Source: Sulfurimonas sp. HSL3-2
GTDB taxonomy: Bacteria > Campylobacterota > Campylobacteria > Campylobacterales > Sulfurimonadaceae
Length of the DNA: 64,000 nucleotides
Reading direction: 5' to 3'
Assembly: GCF_039645965.1 (NCBI RefSeq)
Contig: NZ_CP147917.1
Location: forward strand, 1,922,001-1,986,000
A program made the translations under genes and the position numbers. Under the pieces are notes generated by a model that was not told the origin of the DNA, ran no database searches, and worked only from the letters and a program-made list of their open reading frames with translations. Shown piece after piece: positions 45,510-54,226 of this stretch. Position 1 is the first letter of the stretch, and each line of letters starts with the position of its first letter.

Positions 45510-47945
45510 TCAATTTTTATATGGTTTTAATATTAACAAAAGAGCAGGAAGCAATAAAAGGTCTGTCATAAGAGCACTGAACATCGCTAGGACTGTCAGC
45601 AGTCCAAAGTATATCGTAGGCGTAAATTCCGACAGAACAAGAACCAAAAATCCGATCATGATCGTTATGGAAGTGTAATACATCGCATACCCCACACTTT
45701 GATGTGATCGCTTCATCGCTTCAACATAATTGTTATCTTTTTGATACTCTTTTTTATACCTGTGAAGATAGTGAATAGTATCGTCAACTGCAATACCGAT
45801 GGCGATCGATGCTATAGTGATGCTCATCATATCAAGCGGCATATCAAAGAAGCCCATAACCCCGAAAATAATAGATATAGGGATGATATTTACGATCATC
45901 GCTATCATCATGATCTTTAAAGATCTGAAAAGAAGAAAAAAGAGAATCCCAAGCAAAATAAGCATCAATCCAAGCGTCTTAATTTGAGAATTAAAAAGAG
46001 ACTGGAGCATATTATTATACAGGACCATCAGGTTGGACAGATGCACATTTTCCTCTTTGAGTCCGAGCTTATGTACCAGATCGTATTTGATCTTCTTTAG
46101 CAACTTATCTCTTTGCAGAGTAGGATTGGAATCGACGATACGCATAGAGAAGCGTACCTCATTTGCCTCAATGTTCACATACGGAGAGAGGACGATCTTA
46201 CGGAATCTCTGAGGAAGCTCGTTATAAAGCATTGCAAGTGCAAAATCATCCAGTTCTTCATTATCGTTCAGGCTGCGTCCCAGTTCTAAAACACTGCCTA
46301 AAGAGAGCACTTTTCCGACTTCAGGGATCGATTCAAGATAGGTATGGACTCTTCTTACAACATCCATTTTATCGGCACTGAACCAGTACTGATTTTGATT
46401 TTTAATAGCATTATACTCATCTTCAAACTCATCAAATTCATCATTAGAGGCACTTTTTTTTGTACTCTGTACTGGTGCATCTTTAGGTTTTGGAAAGTCG
46501 ATAATAACATCTAACGGGGTCGTCCCACCCAGAGATCTGTCGATGACCTCCATCCCCTTATATATCTCCGTCGATTTTTTAAAGTAGTTGATAAAACTGT
46601 TTTCAACACGGATATCAAACATATAGATCATGCTTAAAACAAACACAAACAGACTCATAAAGACGACTGCATTTCTATGTTTTTCGACTAAATATGAACA
46701 AACGGCCGTTAAAGAAAACCCTGTTCTAAAATAGACCTTTCTGTCTGATTTCTTCATCAGGATCAGTATCGCGGGAAAACTTATAAATATGATTATTAAA
46801 GAGACGAATATTGCTATGCTCATCATCCATCCAAGCATGATGACCGGAAGTATCCCTGAGAGTATCAGTGAACTAAATCCGGCGATAGTAGTGATGATGG
46901 CAAAAAACGAAGGCTTAAGTATCGATGTTACCGTCTGTAGTACCAACTCCTTCTGAGAAAGCTCGTTTTGAGTGATAAAAAGTTCTCTGTACCTGACCAT
47001 AAGGTGTATGATTATCGATATGGTGACAATGAGCTGCAGTGAGATAAAGTTTGATGAGACAACGGTGACCTCAAACCCAAGAAGCCCGAAAAGTCCAGTC
47101 GAAGCGATGATGGAAGCCGTAGATATAACGACGGGGATGAACACCCATTTTAACTCTCTAAAGACAGCATAAAGCATCAAGACCAAGATTACAAGTACGA
47201 TAGTCCCATATGTCTTTATATCGCTTTTCACATAGGTTATCATATCATCGGCGATCATATCTACGCCGCCTAAGAACAGTTGTGCATCATTTGAATGTTT
47301 TTTTATAACGGTTCTTATCTCTTGAAGATCAAGATGCTCTCTTGCTCTTTTTAGCTCTCTATACTCTTTAAACTCTTTGATATCACTCGGTTTTTTAGTC
47401 GCATTTTTTTTGTCCAAAAGAGCCTTGAACTTCTTGTCCTCTTTAAGGTTTATAACGACTGCCGTGGTGATAAAATCCTTTCCGACAAGATTGTCTCTAT
47501 ATATCGGATTCGATAAGAACTCTGCTTTTGCCAGCGTTTTGTCTGTCGTATTCGTTTCTAGTGTCGGTATGTTTTGGATCAACTCTTTTAAAGGTTTTGG
47601 AGGACTTTTAAAAAGCGGTACATCGAGAATGGAGACGACATTGTCTACAAAATTCAAAGACTCCAGATCATCTTTTAGACTTTTTAGGCTTTTTAGACTT
47701 TCATCACTTAACAGAGGGCTGTTTGGAGTATATGTGATGACCAAAAAATCAGGCGCATCGTATCTGGAGTTGATCTCTCTTGTATACATAAGATCTTTAT
47801 CATTTTCTAAAAGGAGAGTCTCAGCGGATGCATCAACGCTAAGTCGTGGGATATAAAAAGCTAGAAATGTGACTATGAAAAGCAGTATGAACAGTGTGAT
47901 CTTTGGATACTTGATTACACCGTTTTCATAAAACTTTTCTATCAT
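45510..47945 (-). CDS. RND/MMPL family lipid transporter, Mla-associated
   Basis: The 811-residue membrane protein has two MMPL-type repeats, each with one helix, a large periplasmic loop and a bundle of about five helices, for about twelve in total. It begins YPKITLFILLFIVTFLAF and ends with LLPALLLILKP. It resembles HpnN/MmpL-type lipid exporters. It follows mlaC with a four-base overlap. In C. jejuni the same gene order is known (Cj1371-1373), and the RND protein takes the place of the MlaFEDB ABC system. Direction of phospholipid flow is not established. Confidence 0.88.
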   Translation of the reverse strand: MIEKFYENGVIKYPKITLFILLFIVTFLAFYIPRLSVDASAETLLLENDKDLMYTREINSRYDAPDFLVITYTPNSPLLSDESLKSLKSLKDDLESLNFVDNVVSILDVPLFKSPPKPLKELIQNIPTLETNTTDKTLAKAEFLSNPIYRDNLVGKDFITTAVVINLKEDKKFKALLDKKNATKKPSDIKEFKEYRELKRAREHLDLQEIRTVIKKHSNDAQLFLGGVDMIADDMITYVKSDIKTYGTIVLVILVLMLYAVFRELKWVFIPVVISTASIIASTGLFGLLGFEVTVVSSNFISLQLIVTISIIIHLMVRYRELFITQNELSQKELVLQTVTSILKPSFFAIITTIAGFSSLILSGILPVIMLGWMMSIAIFVSLIIIFISFPAILILMKKSDRKVYFRTGFSLTAVCSYLVEKHRNAVVFMSLFVFVLSMIYMFDIRVENSFINYFKKSTEIYKGMEVIDRSLGGTTPLDVIIDFPKPKDAPVQSTKKSASNDEFDEFEDEYNAIKNQNQYWFSADKMDVVRRVHTYLESIPEVGKVLSLGSVLELGRSLNDNEELDDFALAMLYNELPQRFRKIVLSPYVNIEANEVRFSMRIVDSNPTLQRDKLLKKIKYDLVHKLGLKEENVHLSNLMVLYNNMLQSLFNSQIKTLGLMLILLGILFFLLFRSLKIMMIAMIVNIIPISIIFGVMGFFDMPLDMMSITIASIAIGIAVDDTIHYLHRYKKEYQKDNNYVEAMKRSHQSVGYAMYYTSITIMIGFLVLVLSEFTPTIYFGLLTVLAMFSALMTDLLLLPALLLILKPYKN

Positions 47946-48526
47946 TGTTCTGTTTTATCTTTATCTAATTCATCTAAAAACTGCTCAAAACTCTTTGTCT
48001 TTAGTGCTGCTGAAAACTGGTTTCTATATGTTTGGACGATACTGACACCGAAGATATCGACATCATAGATCAGCCACTGTTTTTCATCATTTTCATAAAA
48101 CTTATAAAGAACCGGTTTTTTCTCTGTTTTTGTTATAAGATAACTAAGAAGAGTGATGCGTGTCGCTTTTACTCTCTGTGCTTTTTCAAACTCCAGTTTT
48201 TCATCCGTATACAGATGCAGTTTGTTTATATAGGACTCTTTGATCTTTTTGTTGAACACCACGTGAAAGTTATTTTTTTGTACTTTCGTCAGTGTATTGT
48301 AGATACTTTTGCCAAGACAGAGTTTACCCATTAGATTAAAATCAAAAAGAGGGTCAACGAGTCTTATGATCTCAGCGTCCTGTTCCTCTTTCGGCATCAC
48401 TTTATCTTTCAATATTCCTGTGACTTTTTCACTGTTTTTAACCATCATATCGGTGATGTCATCTTCTACACTAGCATTGAGAGTCAGAAACATACCAAAA
48501 ATTAAAATCATTAAAAATGATTTCAC
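47942..48526 (-). CDS. mlaC: MlaC-like periplasmic phospholipid-binding protein
   Basis: The 194-residue protein has a signal peptide (1-18) and a Tol-Tol-Q/MlaC-type domain with DPLFDFNLMGKLCLG, TRITLLSYLI and WLIYDVDIFGVSIVQTYRNQF, the last being the clearest family block. It should ferry phospholipid between MlaA and an inner membrane partner. It starts at GTG, two bases after the mlaA stop, with GGAG upstream, and its stop overlaps the RND gene start. Confidence 0.88.
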   Translation of the reverse strand: MKSFLMILIFGMFLTLNASVEDDITDMMVKNSEKVTGILKDKVMPKEEQDAEIIRLVDPLFDFNLMGKLCLGKSIYNTLTKVQKNNFHVVFNKKIKESYINKLHLYTDEKLEFEKAQRVKATRITLLSYLITKTEKKPVLYKFYENDEKQWLIYDVDIFGVSIVQTYRNQFSAALKTKSFEQFLDELDKDKTEQ

Positions 48527-48528
48527 TA

Positions 48529-49254
48529 CTACTCCTTAATCAACATATTGCGGTTTTGTTCATAAGCGTCACGTATAAAAGGGTAAAGATCGATAGCATC
48601 TTTTCTTAACTCTTTGTACTCTTTTGCCCTGAGTGATCCCTCATTGAATTTTTTATACGAGATTATACCCCAAGATTCATACTTATTATCGACAACATTG
48701 TATTTTCTATAATCAACATAATAGATAGGATCTGCTGCTGCATCGACATACACGCCTGCGAGATCTCTAAGGTTATACTGTCCGAAAAACGGCAGGGTAA
48801 TAGGAAAACCGCTGCCTACTCCGTAATATCCCAAAGTCTGTCCGAAATCTTCATCGCTTTTGTCCAGTTTTAACCACGTATATGCAGGATCAAAAAAGCC
48901 AAAAAGCCCCACCGTAGTGTTTACTCCGAATCTTTCGACATCGATCCATGCTCTTTTAAACTTCAATTGAAGCAGATTATTGACAAATGTTACAGGAAAC
49001 TTCAGGTTATCAAAAAAGTTTTGTATAGATGAACGGACGACTTTTGGAGCCACATAGTTGTAGCCTTTAAAGAGATAAGGATCTAAAACATTCATATAAA
49101 GGTAATCGTTAAAATTTGTCATAACGCGGTTATAACCGCTTAGAGGGTCGAAAGGCTCATACTTTTTTGTAACGAACTCATCGTCAAAATCATCTATATT
49201 ATCAGCGTACGAATAGAAATTAAAAATCAAAAATACTAATAACAAAAAACGCAT
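48529..49254 (-). CDS. mlaA: MlaA/VacJ family protein without lipobox
   Basis: The 241-residue protein matches MlaA with DPLSGYNRVMTNFNDYLY, LLQLKFKRAWIDVERFGVNTTVG, GFFDPA, DFGQTLGYYGVGSGFPITLPFFG and NLRDLAG. MlaA extracts mislocalised phospholipid from the outer leaflet. The start at 49254 has GAGG and a signal peptide (1-17, MRFLLLVFLIFNFYSYA); no Cys follows, so this is not a lipoprotein. The open frame extends 78 codons upstream but lacks a signal and overlaps the ilvE region. Confidence 0.92.
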   Translation of the reverse strand: MRFLLLVFLIFNFYSYADNIDDFDDEFVTKKYEPFDPLSGYNRVMTNFNDYLYMNVLDPYLFKGYNYVAPKVVRSSIQNFFDNLKFPVTFVNNLLQLKFKRAWIDVERFGVNTTVGLFGFFDPAYTWLKLDKSDEDFGQTLGYYGVGSGFPITLPFFGQYNLRDLAGVYVDAAADPIYYVDYRKYNVVDNKYESWGIISYKKFNEGSLRAKEYKELRKDAIDLYPFIRDAYEQNRNMLIKE

Positions 49255-49401
49255 TCGCACCTCACAAATATTTAAAAATAGTATCCTGATACTACTTTTA
49301 AATACCTTATTATTTATAATATATGTAAATTTAATAAAATCCAAATGGCTATTTTGGTAGAATATCTGACTTTTAACTTTGGCAACAACGGAGACAATAG
49401 A

Positions 49402-50322
49402 ATGGATAAAGCCAAATATATTTGGATGAATGGAAAGTTTGTAAATTGGGATGATGCACAGGTACATGTACTCTCTCATACTATTCACTACGGAAATGGT
49501 GTAATCGAAGGAACAAAAGCGTATAAGACTGCAAAAGGTTATGCGATTTTTCGTCTAAACGACCATACGAAAAGACTTAAAGAGTCTGCAAAGATGACTC
49601 TTATCGATATCCCGTACAGTGTCGAAGAGCTAAATAAAGCACAGATAGAGCTTGTAAGAAACAACGAGTTTACGGGTGATAACGTTTATATCCGTCCATT
49701 TGCATTTTTAGGTTACGGTGTTATGGGTGTTTACCATAAAAACGCACCTGTCGAGACTGTTTTATCTGCTTGGGAATGGGGCGCTTATCTTGGTGAAGAG
49801 GGTATGAAAAAAGGTATTAAACTTAAGATCGTATCTATGACACGTCCTGCAAATACGTCAAATATGGGTAAAGCAAAAGCTACGGCAAACTACCTTAACT
49901 CTCAAATGGCAAAATATGAGGCGATCGACTGCGGTTATGATGAAGCACTTTTACTTGATGACCAAGGGTATGTCGCAGAAGCAAGCGGAGCAAGTTTCTT
50001 TATGGTAAAAGACGGAAAACTTATCACTCCTCCAAATGACAACTCATTAGAGTCTATCACTCAAAAGACTGTTATCGAGATGGCACAAAACCTAGGTATC
50101 GAAGTCGTCCGTAAACGTCTTTCACGTGAAGATGTCTATGTTGCAGATGAAGCATTCCTGACAGGGACTGCGGCTGAGATAACACCTGTTCGTAATGTAG
50201 ACGCAAGAGAGATAGGAAACGGTGCTAGAGGCGAGATGACGGAAAAACTGCAGTCGATGTATTTCGACATAGTTTTTGGACGTAACAAAGAGTACGAACA
50301 CTACTTGACGTATGTCAACTAA
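49402..50322 (+). CDS. ilvE: branched-chain amino acid aminotransferase
   Basis: The 306-residue PLP enzyme transfers amino groups to and from Leu, Ile and Val. Fold type IV blocks are ALSHTIHYGNGVIEG-like VLSHTIHYG, RPFAFLGYG, GKAKATANYLNSQ with PLP Lys159, DEALLLD and TGTAAEITPV. ATG 49402 follows GGAGA eleven bases upstream; the open frame continues to 49345. The upstream region holds an inverted repeat TAGTATC-ct-GATACTA (about 49278-49293) between ilvE and mlaA. Confidence 0.93.
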   Translation: MDKAKYIWMNGKFVNWDDAQVHVLSHTIHYGNGVIEGTKAYKTAKGYAIFRLNDHTKRLKESAKMTLIDIPYSVEELNKAQIELVRNNEFTGDNVYIRPFAFLGYGVMGVYHKNAPVETVLSAWEWGAYLGEEGMKKGIKLKIVSMTRPANTSNMGKAKATANYLNSQMAKYEAIDCGYDEALLLDDQGYVAEASGASFFMVKDGKLITPPNDNSLESITQKTVIEMAQNLGIEVVRKRLSREDVYVADEAFLTGTAAEITPVRNVDAREIGNGARGEMTEKLQSMYFDIVFGRNKEYEHYLTYVN

Positions 50323-50336
50323 TAGAATCTAAAAAA

Positions 50337-50375
50337 CATCTCTTAGAGATGTATCAGTTTCCCGCATAGGGAAAC
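50337..50375 (+). terminator. two successive hairpins between ilvE and the SPFH gene
   Basis: CATCTC-TTA-GAGATG (50337-50351) and GTTTCCC-GCATA-GGGAAAC (50357-50375) are perfect hairpins. The first may terminate ilvE and the second may be a 5' UTR element of the SPFH gene; neither has a good T-run. Confidence 0.45.
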
Positions 50376-50400
50376 AAAACAAAATGAAGGAACAACAACT

Positions 50401-51483
50401 ATGGCATCAGATATGAACGATTATTTTAACAAGAAAAAGAGCCAAGGCGGTGGATTTGGCGGTGGAGGAGACAACTCTTCACCAAAAGCACCCAGACCTC
50501 CAAAGATCGACTTTAATTTCGGTGGCGGAAAATCGATCATACTATATTTTATAGTCGGTCTTGTACTTCTTTTAGTTATCGCAAAACCTTTTGTGATCAT
50601 CAACGAGGGTGAACGCGGGATCCTTTCTACAAACGGAAAGTACCAAGAACAAGCACTTCTACCGGGACTGCATTTTATACTTCCAGTCATTCAAAAAGTC
50701 TTTGCGGTCGATACAAAAGTCAGAATCATTAACTATGCAAGCGGTTTGGAAAAAACGGATCAGGGTGACGGAATAAAGACAAAACCTGCAGTTACTGTCC
50801 TTGACAGACGCGGTCTTCCGGTTTCTATCGAGTTGACAGTTCAGTACAGATTAAATGCACAGTTTGCGGCACAAACTATCTCTAACTGGGGATTCAGCTG
50901 GGAAGACAAGATCATCAATCCTGTTGTACGTGATGTTGTAAGAAACGTCGTGGGTAACTACGATGCAGAATCTTTACCGAACGAGAGAAATACTATCGCA
51001 GCAAAGATCGAAGCTGGGATCAGCGACAATGTGAAATCTCTTCCAAACTCTCCTGCGATCCTACAATCTGTTCAACTGCGTGAGATCGTTCTGCCTACAA
51101 AAGTAAAAGATCAGATCGAACGTGTTCAGATCGCAAAACAGGAAGTACAAAAAGCGGAGCAAGAGGTCGCACGTGCAAAACAAGAAGCTCTAAAACGTGC
51201 TGCTGAAGCTCAAGGTCGTGCAGACGCTGTTAGAATCGAAGCAGAGGGTAAAGCACAGGCTATTACGATAGAAGCTGATGCAAATGCTAAAGCAAACCTG
51301 CTTATATCTAAATCATTGACTCCAAAACTTCTACAGCTTGAGCAGATAAAAGTTCAAGGGAAGTTTAACGAAGCACTTCAAACAAACAAAGATGCGAAGA
51401 TATTCTTAACACCTGGCGGTTCGACTCCAAATATCTGGGTCGATATGAAAGAGTCTCGTTCAAAAGTAACTTCATCAAATTAA
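50401..51483 (+). CDS. SPFH/prohibitin-like membrane protein
   Basis: The 360-residue protein has a Gly- and Pro-rich cytoplasmic N-terminus (GGGFGGGG), one membrane helix (about 49-66), an SPFH/Band 7 domain (about 67-240, NEGERGILSTNGKY...PGLHFILP...LREIVLP) and a long Ala/Glu/Lys coiled coil (KQEVQKAEQEVARAKQEALK). The N-terminal Gly-rich stretch recalls HflK, while the domain resembles prohibitin. It may act as a scaffold for membrane proteases such as FtsH. No HflC partner is adjacent. Confidence 0.88.
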   Translation: MASDMNDYFNKKKSQGGGFGGGGDNSSPKAPRPPKIDFNFGGGKSIILYFIVGLVLLLVIAKPFVIINEGERGILSTNGKYQEQALLPGLHFILPVIQKVFAVDTKVRIINYASGLEKTDQGDGIKTKPAVTVLDRRGLPVSIELTVQYRLNAQFAAQTISNWGFSWEDKIINPVVRDVVRNVVGNYDAESLPNERNTIAAKIEAGISDNVKSLPNSPAILQSVQLREIVLPTKVKDQIERVQIAKQEVQKAEQEVARAKQEALKRAAEAQGRADAVRIEAEGKAQAITIEADANAKANLLISKSLTPKLLQLEQIKVQGKFNEALQTNKDAKIFLTPGGSTPNIWVDMKESRSKVTSSN

Positions 51484-51484
51484 A

Positions 51485-51509
51485 GGCTTACATGTAAGTA
51501 AGCCTTTTT
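51485..51509 (+). terminator. intrinsic terminator using a TTACATGTAA copy
   Basis: GGCTTAC (51485-51491) pairs with GTAAGCC (51498-51504), followed by five T. TTACATGTAA at 51488-51497 forms part of the stem and loop. It closes the SPFH gene. Confidence 0.8.
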
Positions 51510-51523
51510 ACTCAAGGAAATAT

Positions 51524-52204
51524 ATGCAAGAGATACTAAACCGTATTGACTGGCAAAAGCAGGAGCTTCTTCCTGTCATCGTCCAAGACGTTACTAACAA
51601 TGAAGTCTTGATGATGGCATATATGGATAAAGAAGCTCTTGAACTCTCTTTACAAACAGGGATCGCGCACTACTTTTCACGTTCAAAACAACGTATCTGG
51701 AAAAAAGGCGAGAGTAGCGGACATATCCAGACTATCCATTCTTTTAACATTGACTGCGATAACGATACACTGCTGATCAAAGTCACACAGGAGGGTGTAG
51801 CATGCCATACGGGAAGACGTTCATGCTTTTTTACCGAACTCAAATCAGGTGATGTTCAGACAGAAGTCGAAGTAAACACTGATGCGATGTACGGAGTCAT
51901 AGACACTCTTTACCATACGATCCAAGAAAGAAAAAATGCCGATCCGTCAACCTCATGGACGGCAAAACTTTTTAGCAAGGGTGAAAACACAATACTAAAA
52001 AAAGTGATCGAGGAATCAGGCGAGTTTACCTTTGCATTTAAAGACAATGACGAAGCCGAGATGATCTACGAGGCAGCTGATCTGACATACCATATGTTAG
52101 TCGCTCTTGCATACAAAAACATCTCTCCTGACCGTATCAAACAGGAACTTGCCCGCAGATTCGATATTAGCGGAATAGCAGAAAAGAACTCAAGAGAATC
52201 ATGA
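51524..52204 (+). CDS. hisI: bifunctional phosphoribosyl-AMP cyclohydrolase / phosphoribosyl-ATP pyrophosphatase
   Basis: The 226-residue HisIE fusion carries out steps two and three of histidine synthesis. The HisI part (1-115) has MAYMDKEAL, YFSRSKQRIWKKGE, DCDNDTLL and ACHTGRRSCFF (metal ligands); the HisE part (120-226) has WTAKLF, KKVIEESGEF and EAADLTYHMLVAL. AAGGAA precedes the start. Its TGA overlaps the next start (ATGA). Confidence 0.94.
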   Translation: MQEILNRIDWQKQELLPVIVQDVTNNEVLMMAYMDKEALELSLQTGIAHYFSRSKQRIWKKGESSGHIQTIHSFNIDCDNDTLLIKVTQEGVACHTGRRSCFFTELKSGDVQTEVEVNTDAMYGVIDTLYHTIQERKNADPSTSWTAKLFSKGENTILKKVIEESGEFTFAFKDNDEAEMIYEAADLTYHMLVALAYKNISPDRIKQELARRFDISGIAEKNSRES

Positions 52205-52716
52205 ATAGTAATAAAATACTCACCTTTCTTAATGGATTGACAAACTATGACTATGCATTATTTGGTGGGATATTTATTCTCTTTTTACTGCTGCTTGTCA
52301 TCACCCTGCTCTTAAGAAAAAAACCTCTTTTATCTGTCACTGTACTGCTGATAAGTATCATCCTCCTTGTTCTAGGACCGGTGATCGGGTATATAGAACT
52401 TCATAAATTCATTTACAAAAACAGTTGTAAAGTCACCAGTGTCAAAGAGCTGCAGTTTACTCCGGCAGTAGTCGTGACAGGGACTATCACTAACGAATCA
52501 AAAAGAGATTTTTCTACATGTAAGATAAGTGCAAAACTCTATAAAGTATCGCATAACAAAGTACTTGACAAGATATACACACTTAAGCCATTTAAAAAAA
52601 TGTCGATTATTGAGAATGATATAGAAAGAAATGAAACTAGACCTGTCAAGATTATAGTCGAACCTTTTGGCTACAAAAATGACTATAATGTATCTTTAGG
52701 AGCTGATTGCAGATGA
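52201..52716 (+). CDS. DUF2393 membrane protein
   Basis: The 171-residue protein has two N-terminal membrane helices (about 20-37 and 44-66) and a C-terminal beta-sandwich-like domain (VVVTGTITNESKRDFSTCKISAKLYKV in family terms). This matches DUF2393, found mainly in Campylobacterota, with no known function. It is coupled by overlap to hisIE and to a second DUF2393 gene, which suggests a hetero-oligomeric pair facing the periplasm. Confidence 0.8.
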   Translation: MNSNKILTFLNGLTNYDYALFGGIFILFLLLLVITLLLRKKPLLSVTVLLISIILLVLGPVIGYIELHKFIYKNSCKVTSVKELQFTPAVVVTGTITNESKRDFSTCKISAKLYKVSHNKVLDKIYTLKPFKKMSIIENDIERNETRPVKIIVEPFGYKNDYNVSLGADCR

Positions 52717-53261
52717 GTACATATTTAACTATTTGGCACTACCTTACTATGCTGTTAGGAGTAGTCGTTATTGCTCTTGGTATTTTTGCAGCCCTTAGAC
52801 AAGCAGACAAAAAAATAATCCTTTCTATGATATTCTCAATCGTTTTGATAGTCATATTAGTTGTCAGTTTTACTCTCGTTGCACTTGACAAGTACACTAA
52901 AAAAGTACAACTAGGCAATCTGGAAAATCATAGAATACTTTCTATCGAGAAGATCGTATATACAGGTTACGTAAAAAATATCGGTGATTACAAGATAGGC
53001 AAAGTCACACTTGAAGTAAAGATTGTAAATAAGGCACATACAAGAGGGAAAGTCAAACCGGGAAGTTTCTTTAGTCCAAGCGGATTTGCAGAATTTTTCG
53101 GTGGCGGGATGAATGTTTTATATAAACCTCAGACCGTTGTCAAAAGATTCGTGGTAGCGGAAGATCTAGAACCCGGGAAAACAAAGAGTTTTAGAGTGAT
53201 GTTTGATTATCCGCCATACTTTGAGAATGTAACACAGTTTACGAAAGTAACTGCACACTAA
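52713..53261 (+). CDS. DUF2393 membrane protein, second copy
   Basis: The 182-residue protein repeats the layout of the preceding one: helices at about 9-26 and 34-57, then a beta-rich domain with YTGYVKNIGDYKIGKVTLEVKIV and a Gly/Phe loop (FFGGGM). The start at ATG 52713 overlaps the previous TGA; a TTG six bases upstream is the alternative. The similarity of layout suggests ancient duplication. Its 3' end overlaps the convergent radical SAM gene by four bases. Confidence 0.8.
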   Translation: MSTYLTIWHYLTMLLGVVVIALGIFAALRQADKKIILSMIFSIVLIVILVVSFTLVALDKYTKKVQLGNLENHRILSIEKIVYTGYVKNIGDYKIGKVTLEVKIVNKAHTRGKVKPGSFFSPSGFAEFFGGGMNVLYKPQTVVKRFVVAEDLEPGKTKSFRVMFDYPPYFENVTQFTKVTAH

Positions 53262-54223
53262 TATTTAAAGCCTATTTTTTTCAAAGAGCTGTTGATATTT
53301 CTTATCTGCTCGTTTTTGTCTCTACACCAGGCTGGTGCGATAAGTGAATCATCGTCTACTCCGGCAGTGATCCTCTGCACACTTACATGATCAGGTTTCA
53401 TCAAAATAGCCTCATTTAAGACATCTAGATAATCCTCCTCAGTGATCGGTGTAAACTCTCCCCGTGCATATTCATTTGCAAGAGCTGTCTTTTTAACGAC
53501 ATAAAGAGGATGGTACTTTACGGAATCTATCCCCCATTCATACGCCTGCTTTGCAGTTTCCAGCATCATAGCCTTATCTTCACCCGGAAGTCCGAAGATA
53601 AGATGACCGCATACATTCAGACCTGCTTTTTTAGCTTTTAATATCCACTCTTTGACATTGGCACTTGTATGCCCGCGGTTAATGCGCTCTAGTGTCTCAT
53701 CATAGACTGACTGGATACCAAACTCTATCCATATCTCTTTTGTCTTTGCAAGCTCTCCTAGATACTCTAGTGTCTCATCAGTGATACTGTCGCTTCTTGT
53801 ACCTATACTGAGACCGATAACATCATCAAATGAAAGTGCTCTTTCGTAAAGTGTCTTTAGTGTCTCAAAAGGAGCATACGTGTTTGTGAAAGATTGAAAA
53901 TATACAAGGTATTTGTTGACACCGTATTCTCTTTTTTGACGGGAGCTGAGTGCATTGAACTGCATTTGCAACTGAAGAAGCTGTTTATCTAAAAAGGGAT
54001 TTTCTTTGGAAGTAAGATTTAGATGAAACCCCTTTAAGGGTTTTACACTGTCCAGACTAGGGCTGAATGAATCATTCTCACAAAAAGTACATCCGCCTTT
54101 TGCAACAGTCCCGTCTATATTCGGACATGTGAATCCCGATATCGATACAGCAGTTTTATGGACCTTTGTACCGAACTTTTCATTTAGGTATTTCCCAAAT
54201 GTATATATCTGTTTTACTGTCAT
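53258..54223 (-). CDS. TIGR01212-type radical SAM protein (YhcC-like)
   Basis: The 321-residue protein has the radical SAM cluster region in CPNIDGTVAKGGCTFC (the last part being CxxC after a longer first spacer, typical of this subfamily), followed by FSPSLDSVKP, IEFGIQSVYDETLERINRGHT and GHLIFGLPGED. Function is unknown; relatives may modify tRNA or cofactors. It is three bases downstream of purF on the same strand and probably shares its transcript. Confidence 0.88.
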   Translation of the reverse strand: MTVKQIYTFGKYLNEKFGTKVHKTAVSISGFTCPNIDGTVAKGGCTFCENDSFSPSLDSVKPLKGFHLNLTSKENPFLDKQLLQLQMQFNALSSRQKREYGVNKYLVYFQSFTNTYAPFETLKTLYERALSFDDVIGLSIGTRSDSITDETLEYLGELAKTKEIWIEFGIQSVYDETLERINRGHTSANVKEWILKAKKAGLNVCGHLIFGLPGEDKAMMLETAKQAYEWGIDSVKYHPLYVVKKTALANEYARGEFTPITEEDYLDVLNEAILMKPDHVSVQRITAGVDDDSLIAPAWCRDKNEQIRNINSSLKKIGFKY

Positions 54224-54226
54224 AAC

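Noticed and set aside
48529-49488. Longer mlaA reading frame starting at 49488
   Set aside because: The extra 78 residues lack a signal peptide at the start and would overlap the ilvE start; the internal ATG at 49254 has GAGG and a clean signal peptide.
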